Positions 59,764-64,000 of a DNA stretch of 64,000 nucleotides are shown here, one piece after another (position 1 is the stretch's first letter; every line of letters starts with the position of its first letter). The notes below the pieces were generated by a model. It worked only from the letters and a program-made list of their open reading frames with translations. It searched no databases and was not told the origin of the DNA. The stretch comes from Pectinatus sp. (GTDB lineage: Bacteria; Bacillota; Negativicutes; Selenomonadales; Selenomonadaceae): the NCBI GenBank assembly GCA_020025075.1, contig JAHHSR010000002.1, positions 1-64,000 on the forward strand, written 5' to 3'. The position numbers and the translations under genes were made by a program.

Positions 59764-60312
59764 TTATTTGTCGAAATAGCGCTTGAGCAAACCGGCAAAG
59801 CCTCTGCCATGGCGAGCTTCGTCTTTAGCCATTTCATGTACAGTATCATGGATAGCATCGAGATTGAGCTGCTTAGCAAGTTTTGCCAATTCGAATTTAC
59901 CTGCGCAAGCACCCTGTTCTGCAGCAACGCGCATTTCAAGATTCTTTTGTGTGCTGTCAGTGAGTACTTCGCCGAGCATTTCTGCAAAGCGAGAAGCATG
60001 GTCAGCTTCCTGCAGAGCATAGCGCATGAAGGCTTCTGCAATTTCAGGATAACCCTGGCGGTCAGCAACGCGGGACATAGCAATGTACATACCAACTTCG
60101 CTGCATTCACCGCTGAAGTTCTGCTGCAAGCCTTCGATAATGCGAGGGTCTACGCCTTTAGCAACGCCCACAACATGTTCGGTTGCAAATTCCATTTCAT
60201 TTGATTTCTGTTCGGTAAACTTAGAGGCAGGTGCACCGCAAACCGGGCAAGTTTCTGGTGCCTTTTCTCCTTCAAATACATAACCGCAAATTGTGCAAAC
60301 CCATTTCTTCAT
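59764..60312 (-). CDS. Reverse rubrerythrin (rubredoxin domain first)
   Basis: 182-residue non-haem iron peroxidase that reduces hydrogen peroxide in anaerobes. N-terminal rubredoxin-type domain ([12 protein letters not shown] ... CPVCGAPAS, two CxxC) followed by a ferritin-like diiron domain ([43 protein letters not shown]) with the expected Glu/His ligands. Start at 60312: GGAGG lies upstream; the frame's earlier TTG at 60321 is not needed. A 163-codon frame in the same strand but other phase is a shadow. Confidence 0.93.
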   Translation of the reverse strand: MKKWVCTICGYVFEGEKAPETCPVCGAPASKFTEQKSNEMEFATEHVVGVAKGVDPRIIEGLQQNFSGECSEVGMYIAMSRVADRQGYPEIAEAFMRYALQEADHASRFAEMLGEVLTDSTQKNLEMRVAAEQGACAGKFELAKLAKQLNLDAIHDTVHEMAKDEARHGRGFAGLLKRYFDK

Positions 60313-60321
60313 AATTAACAA

Positions 60322-60478
60322 CCTCCATTAAGTTTATTCTTTTTTAACCCCTTTGGAACTTTCTCAGGTCATAACCTTTGAATTCTCGTTTCATTACACC
60401 ATCGTATTGTGCTCCGCGAGCTTTACTTCCCGCTGTTCCTGCGGTAGTTGCTGTTCATCATTTGCAAGTATTATTATA
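60322..60478 (-). promoter_or_regulatory. Long leader of the rubrerythrin gene
   Basis: A TATAAT (complement 60473-60478, weak -35) begins a 150-base leader. It contains a CCGC-7-GCGG hairpin, a short frame MMNSNYRRNSGK ending TAA, and a second one ending MKREFKGYDLRKFQRG. A leader peptide or RNA element is possible. The remaining bases to 60666 are AT-rich with no feature. Confidence 0.4.
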
Positions 60479-60666
60479 GCCAATTTACAGGAAAAATAAA
60501 GCTCATTTTAAGGCATTTTTAGATAAAATTTGCGGTAAATGACCCCATTATCTCCTTTTTTCGACTTTTTTCTTAGATATTTAATTTTTATTAATTTTTT
60601 GTTTTAATTAATAATAATTATTATGTTTTAAAAAATTCTTATTTTACCCCTGCCTCAGACATTCCA

Positions 60667-63600
60667 TCATTTTTCCTCTTTGACCTTGAACCATGCAGCG
60701 TACATGGTCGGCAAGACGAGCAAGGTAAGGACAGTGGCTACCAAAAGCCCACTCGATATGGCCACGGCCATCGGCCCCCAAAAGGGGCTGGGCATGAGCG
60801 GCACCATGCCCAAAATAGCCGCCATCGCCGTGAGCATGATGGGACGAAAGCGCATGATGGCAGAATCGACGATGGCATTCCATGCCGTCTCACCCGCGGC
60901 CATATGCTTTTTAATCTGGTCGATGAGGATTATCGAGTTGCGAATAATCATGCCCGTCAGTGCCAAAATGCCCAGGTCGGCAACAAAGCCAATTGGCGTA
61001 CTACTTATAAGCATGCCGAAAGAAACGCCGATAATGCCTAGCGGTGCCGTCAAAAGCGTGAGTACCATCAGCGAAATCTTCTTGAGCTGGAACATCAAAA
61101 GCGTCATTATCACGATAAACATAACAGGAATCGGCTTCATGAGAAATTGCATCGACTGCATGCTATCGTGCAAGGAACCATCGATATCAATCGAATAGCC
61201 ATAAGGAAGCGACTGGCGCAAGGCCAATGTCTTATCATAAATAATCTGCGTCGCATCATTTGCCGTGCCCGAATGAATATCGGCCCGCACCGTAATCGCC
61301 GGCTTGAAATTTCGCCACCAGATGAGGCCATTAGAGCCTTCATAGGTGATTTTTGCCAACTGGTCAAGCGGTACATAGCCCGATTTTCCCAAATAAATCG
61401 GCATATCCTTGAGCTTTTCAATATCAGTGCGGCTGCTGCCATTAAGGCGAAAGGTGATGTCCGTATTATTGTCACCTTTATAATACTGCGCTGCCTTGAT
61501 GCCGTTTATCTGCGCATACAAAGTCTTAGCCAAATCCGAGCGGGAAATGCCCAAAACGGAGAGCTTATCGGGGTCAATCTCGAGCTTAATTGCCGACACG
61601 CGGCTATTCCAGTCAAAATTTATATTGTAAAGATTCTTATCCTGGCGCATGAGCGCGGCTACCTTGCCAGCAATAGCTTGCACTTTGCTAATATCATAGC
61701 CTTCTATCCGCAGCATGACCGGATAATCTGCTGGCGGTCCCGTCTGGATGAGCTTTATATTGCTCTGCACGGCAGGAAAATCCCGCTGCATTTTATTATT
61801 TATTTCTGAAATGAGTCTTTTGCGCGCTTTAACATCTTTGGCGACAATGACAAACTGGGCATAATTGGGCTCGGGCAAAACCGGGTTTAAAGTCAAGACA
61901 AAGCGCGGCGCACCCTCTCCTATATAGTACGAATAATTCTTTATATCCTTTTTTTGCGTGTCGAGATAAGCGGCAAAGCGTTCAGCCTGCTCCTTTGTCG
62001 CCTGCATCGAGCTGCCTTGCGGCAAGCTCATCTCGACTATTATCTCAGGCCGCATGGACGGCGGAAAAAATTCCTTGGGTACAAAGTGCAGCAAAAAAAG
62101 GGAAAGGGCAAATACGCCGCCCGTAACTAAGAGCACAATTTTTTTATGATGCAAACAGGCAATCAAAAGGCGCTTAAACAGGCGATAAAACCGGCTTTGA
62201 TATGGATTTATCTTGCCAGAAGCATCACTTTTTACCTTGACCTTGATGAGCTTATAACCATAAAGCGGTGCCACCATGACGGAAACAATCCACGAAATAA
62301 TAAGCGCGGTGGCGATAACGGGGAATAAGTCACGGCAAAATTCCGCTGCCATTCCCTTGGAAAAAGCAACGGGAATAAAGCCTGAGCAGGTGATAAGCGT
62401 ACCTGTAAGCATCGGTGCTGCCGTCGCTTTATAAGCGTAGCAAGCTGCATCGAAGCGCCCTAAGCCTTCTTCCAGCTTAACGCTCATCATCTCGACGGCG
62501 ATGATTGCATCATCGACCAAAAGCCCTAAAGCGATAATCAAAGCGCCCAAAGACACCTTGTTGAGTGTGATGCCAAATATGTCCATCACATTAAAGACAC
62601 CGGCAATGACCAGCGGTATGCAGCCGGCCACGACCAAGCCCGTCCGCCAGCCGAGACTAAAAAAGCTCACCGCCAAGACGATGACGACTGCTTCTTCCAG
62701 CGTCGAGACAAATTCGCTTATAGAATTGCGCACAACTTGCGGCTGATTAGATACCTGATGAATTTCAATGCCCAGCGGCAAATTATGGCGCAGCACACCA
62801 ATGGTCTTATCAAGGCTCTTTCCCAAAGAAAGGATATTGCCCCCATCAACCATTGAAACGGCAATGCCGATAGCGGGCTGCCCATCAAAATACATCTGCG
62901 GCTGCCGAGGGTCTGCATAGCCTTGCTTAACGGTCGCTATATCGCCCAAGCGAAAAATCTTGCCGCCAACATTGATAGGCGTAGCCCGTATCTGCGCCAA
63001 GTCGTTAAATTTTCCTGTCATGTGAATGTAGACGTCATTGCTCTTGGTCGCAATCATGCCCGCTGGCGCCATTTCATTTTGCGCGCTTATCGCCTTTTGA
63101 ATGGCCTGCGGGCTGATGCCAAGCTCTGAAAGCTTATCCGCTTTCGCCTCGACATATATCTTTTGCGGCTGCACGCCTAAAAGCTCCGCCTTGCCCACTC
63201 CCGGCACCCCTAAAAGGACGCGGCGCACCGCCTCTGCTTTTTGTCGCAGCTCCTCATAGCTGTAATCCTTGCCTGTGATGGCATAGACGCTGCCATAGAC
63301 ATCATCAAATTGGTCATTAAAGACCGGGCCAATAACGCCGTCCGGCAGCTGCGGGCGAGCATCTTCAGCTAAATTTCTGACTTTTAGCCAGGTCAGATGA
63401 ACCTTATCCGCCGGCACTTCCTGTTTCAAGGTGACATAGATGACGGATAGAGAATCACGCGAATAGCTCTTTAGATAATCCAGTCCCGGCGTATCCTGAA
63501 GCTTTTTGGCCAGCTTATCCGTGACATTATCTTGCATCTGCTGTGCCGTTGCTCCCGGCCAGCGCACGGTGACAATCATCTGACGAATTGTAAAAGAGGG

Positions 63601-63714
63601 GTCTTCGCGGCGGCCAAGATTAAAATAGGAAAAAATACCCGCCACGAAAACAACAATGATAAAATACCAGACAATATTCTTATTTTTTAATGATAATTCC
63701 GTAAGATTTCTCAT
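60667..63714 (-). CDS. RND-family efflux pump, inner-membrane subunit
   Basis: 1015-residue proton-driven exporter of the AcrB/HAE1 superfamily. Seen: TM1 (IVWYFIIVVFVAGIFSYF), the periplasmic porter domains, the proton-relay pair in GLLVDDAIIAVEMM (two Asp in TM4), GTLITCSGFIPVAFSKG, and a second repeat with ALTGMIIRNSIILIDQI. Full length. Overlaps the adaptor gene by 4 bases. It needs an outer-membrane factor, so the host is diderm. Substrates unknown. Confidence 0.93.
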   Translation of the reverse strand: MRNLTELSLKNKNIVWYFIIVVFVAGIFSYFNLGRREDPSFTIRQMIVTVRWPGATAQQMQDNVTDKLAKKLQDTPGLDYLKSYSRDSLSVIYVTLKQEVPADKVHLTWLKVRNLAEDARPQLPDGVIGPVFNDQFDDVYGSVYAITGKDYSYEELRQKAEAVRRVLLGVPGVGKAELLGVQPQKIYVEAKADKLSELGISPQAIQKAISAQNEMAPAGMIATKSNDVYIHMTGKFNDLAQIRATPINVGGKIFRLGDIATVKQGYADPRQPQMYFDGQPAIGIAVSMVDGGNILSLGKSLDKTIGVLRHNLPLGIEIHQVSNQPQVVRNSISEFVSTLEEAVVIVLAVSFFSLGWRTGLVVAGCIPLVIAGVFNVMDIFGITLNKVSLGALIIALGLLVDDAIIAVEMMSVKLEEGLGRFDAACYAYKATAAPMLTGTLITCSGFIPVAFSKGMAAEFCRDLFPVIATALIISWIVSVMVAPLYGYKLIKVKVKSDASGKINPYQSRFYRLFKRLLIACLHHKKIVLLVTGGVFALSLFLLHFVPKEFFPPSMRPEIIVEMSLPQGSSMQATKEQAERFAAYLDTQKKDIKNYSYYIGEGAPRFVLTLNPVLPEPNYAQFVIVAKDVKARKRLISEINNKMQRDFPAVQSNIKLIQTGPPADYPVMLRIEGYDISKVQAIAGKVAALMRQDKNLYNINFDWNSRVSAIKLEIDPDKLSVLGISRSDLAKTLYAQINGIKAAQYYKGDNNTDITFRLNGSSRTDIEKLKDMPIYLGKSGYVPLDQLAKITYEGSNGLIWWRNFKPAITVRADIHSGTANDATQIIYDKTLALRQSLPYGYSIDIDGSLHDSMQSMQFLMKPIPVMFIVIMTLLMFQLKKISLMVLTLLTAPLGIIGVSFGMLISSTPIGFVADLGILALTGMIIRNSIILIDQIKKHMAAGETAWNAIVDSAIMRFRPIMLTAMAAILGMVPLMPSPFWGPMAVAISSGLLVATVLTLLVLPTMYAAWFKVKEEK

Positions 63715-64000
63715 AGTGCACCACCATCGGCCGGTGCCACCTTCTCACCCTCACTGAGCTTATCCACTCCTGCCGTTATTACGATGGTGCCTTCGGGCAA
63801 TCCCTCAACCACGGCATCATTTTGAGAAAATGATTTGACAGACACATCTTTTAAATGCGCCTTGCCATCTTCTATGACCCAAATCTGCGGCTTGTCGCCC
63901 GTCTGATAAAAAGCGCTAAGTGGCAGCAAAGCCTCATCTGGCGCACCTTTTCCAGCGGCAAAAAAGACATTGGCCGTCATGCCAAGATGCACTTTATCTG
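63711..64000 (-). CDS. RND periplasmic adaptor subunit, C-terminal part (cut by window edge)
   Basis: About 96 residues at the C-terminus of a membrane-fusion protein; the frame is open to base 64000. Seen: DKVHLGMTANVFF (the conserved beta-barrel end), LLPLSAFYQTGDKPQIWVIEDG and GLPEGTIVITAGVDKLSEGEKV (membrane-proximal domain). It would bridge the RND pump to an outer-membrane channel. Confidence 0.9.
   Translation of the reverse strand, partial: DKVHLGMTANVFFAAGKGAPDEALLPLSAFYQTGDKPQIWVIEDGKAHLKDVSVKSFSQNDAVVEGLPEGTIVITAGVDKLSEGEKVAPADGGAL

Noticed and set aside
59622-60110. 162-codon minus-strand frame overlapping the rubrerythrin gene
   Set aside because: Same strand, wrong phase; low-complexity translation, while the other phase gives a complete rubrerythrin.
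1-64000. CRISPR array or prophage
   Set aside because: No regularly spaced repeats, cas genes, integrase or phage structural genes were seen anywhere in the window.

Overview
The window looks like chromosomal DNA of an anaerobic, Gram-negative-type Firmicute (Negativicutes: Selenomonadales, Acidaminococcales or a relative). The reasons are a Firmicutes-like gene content (SpoVB/MurJ flippase, PdxK-type pyridoxal kinase, reverse rubrerythrin, RibU-like ECF component) found together with diderm and respiratory features: an RND efflux pump with its adaptor, cytochrome bd with CydDC, a C4-dicarboxylate carrier, futalosine-route menaquinone genes and a glutamate-to-tetrapyrrole operon. The genus is not decided. 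Most of the window has even, moderate base composition. Two stretches are clearly AT-rich and look acquired: about 1-2270, and the PTS island plus insertion sequence at about 45.5-50.6 kb.

Layout. 1-2.3 kb: the 3' part of an iron-dependent alcohol dehydrogenase, then decayed IS605-type elements (tnpB fragments and three left-end-like sequences next to TTTAAC) around a truncated HxlR regulator. 2.3-9.8 kb: lipid kinase and murJ-like flippase on the minus strand, then a DUF4931/GalT-like protein and comEA-comEC-holA on the plus strand. 9.9-15.2 kb: two mqnE-like genes, mqnC, a divergent MTAP/PNP-family enzyme and an M23 peptidase. 15.2-25.2 kb: an amino-acid permease, the minus-strand operon sirC-hemA-hemC-cobA/hemD-hemB-hemL, a Dcu-type dicarboxylate carrier and tRNA-Pro(GGG). 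25.4-31 kb: pyridoxal kinase, a chemoreceptor, GltS, and a CheY-CheX fusion followed by a free-standing CheX. 31-41.3 kb (minus): nagA, an ECF S component, cydABDC, a small unknown gene, ptsI and ptsH. 41.7-45.5 kb (plus): two tandem MFS paralogues and an unknown protein. 45.6-50.6 kb: a UlaABC-like PTS operon divergent from a PRD regulator, then an IS200-type element. 50.6-56.3 kb: trxAB, a His-rich exported peptide, a two-component system with a Cys-rich sensor, a thioesterase and a DacF-type carboxypeptidase. 56.3-64 kb: a multiply broken feoB, feoA, a PilZ protein, a rubrerythrin and an RND pump.

How the parts connect. The hem operon makes uroporphyrinogen III and carries two siroheme-branch activities, which could feed the cytochrome bd encoded 15 kb away. 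The mqn genes would supply menaquinol to that oxidase. GltS, the APC permease and the Dcu carrier point to amino-acid and dicarboxylate metabolism. ptsHI supplies phosphoryl groups to the acquired PTS. The chemoreceptor, the CheX proteins and the PilZ protein imply motility and c-di-GMP signalling whose other parts lie outside the window.

The strongest leads are the mqn cluster with a second MqnE and a PNP-fold enzyme whose ligand motifs are changed, the feoB gene with four separate lesions, the IS605 remnants with TTTAAC-adjacent ends, the IS200 transposase lacking a HUH histidine, the His-rich peptide between thioredoxin and a Cys-rich sensor kinase, and the double-CheX module.
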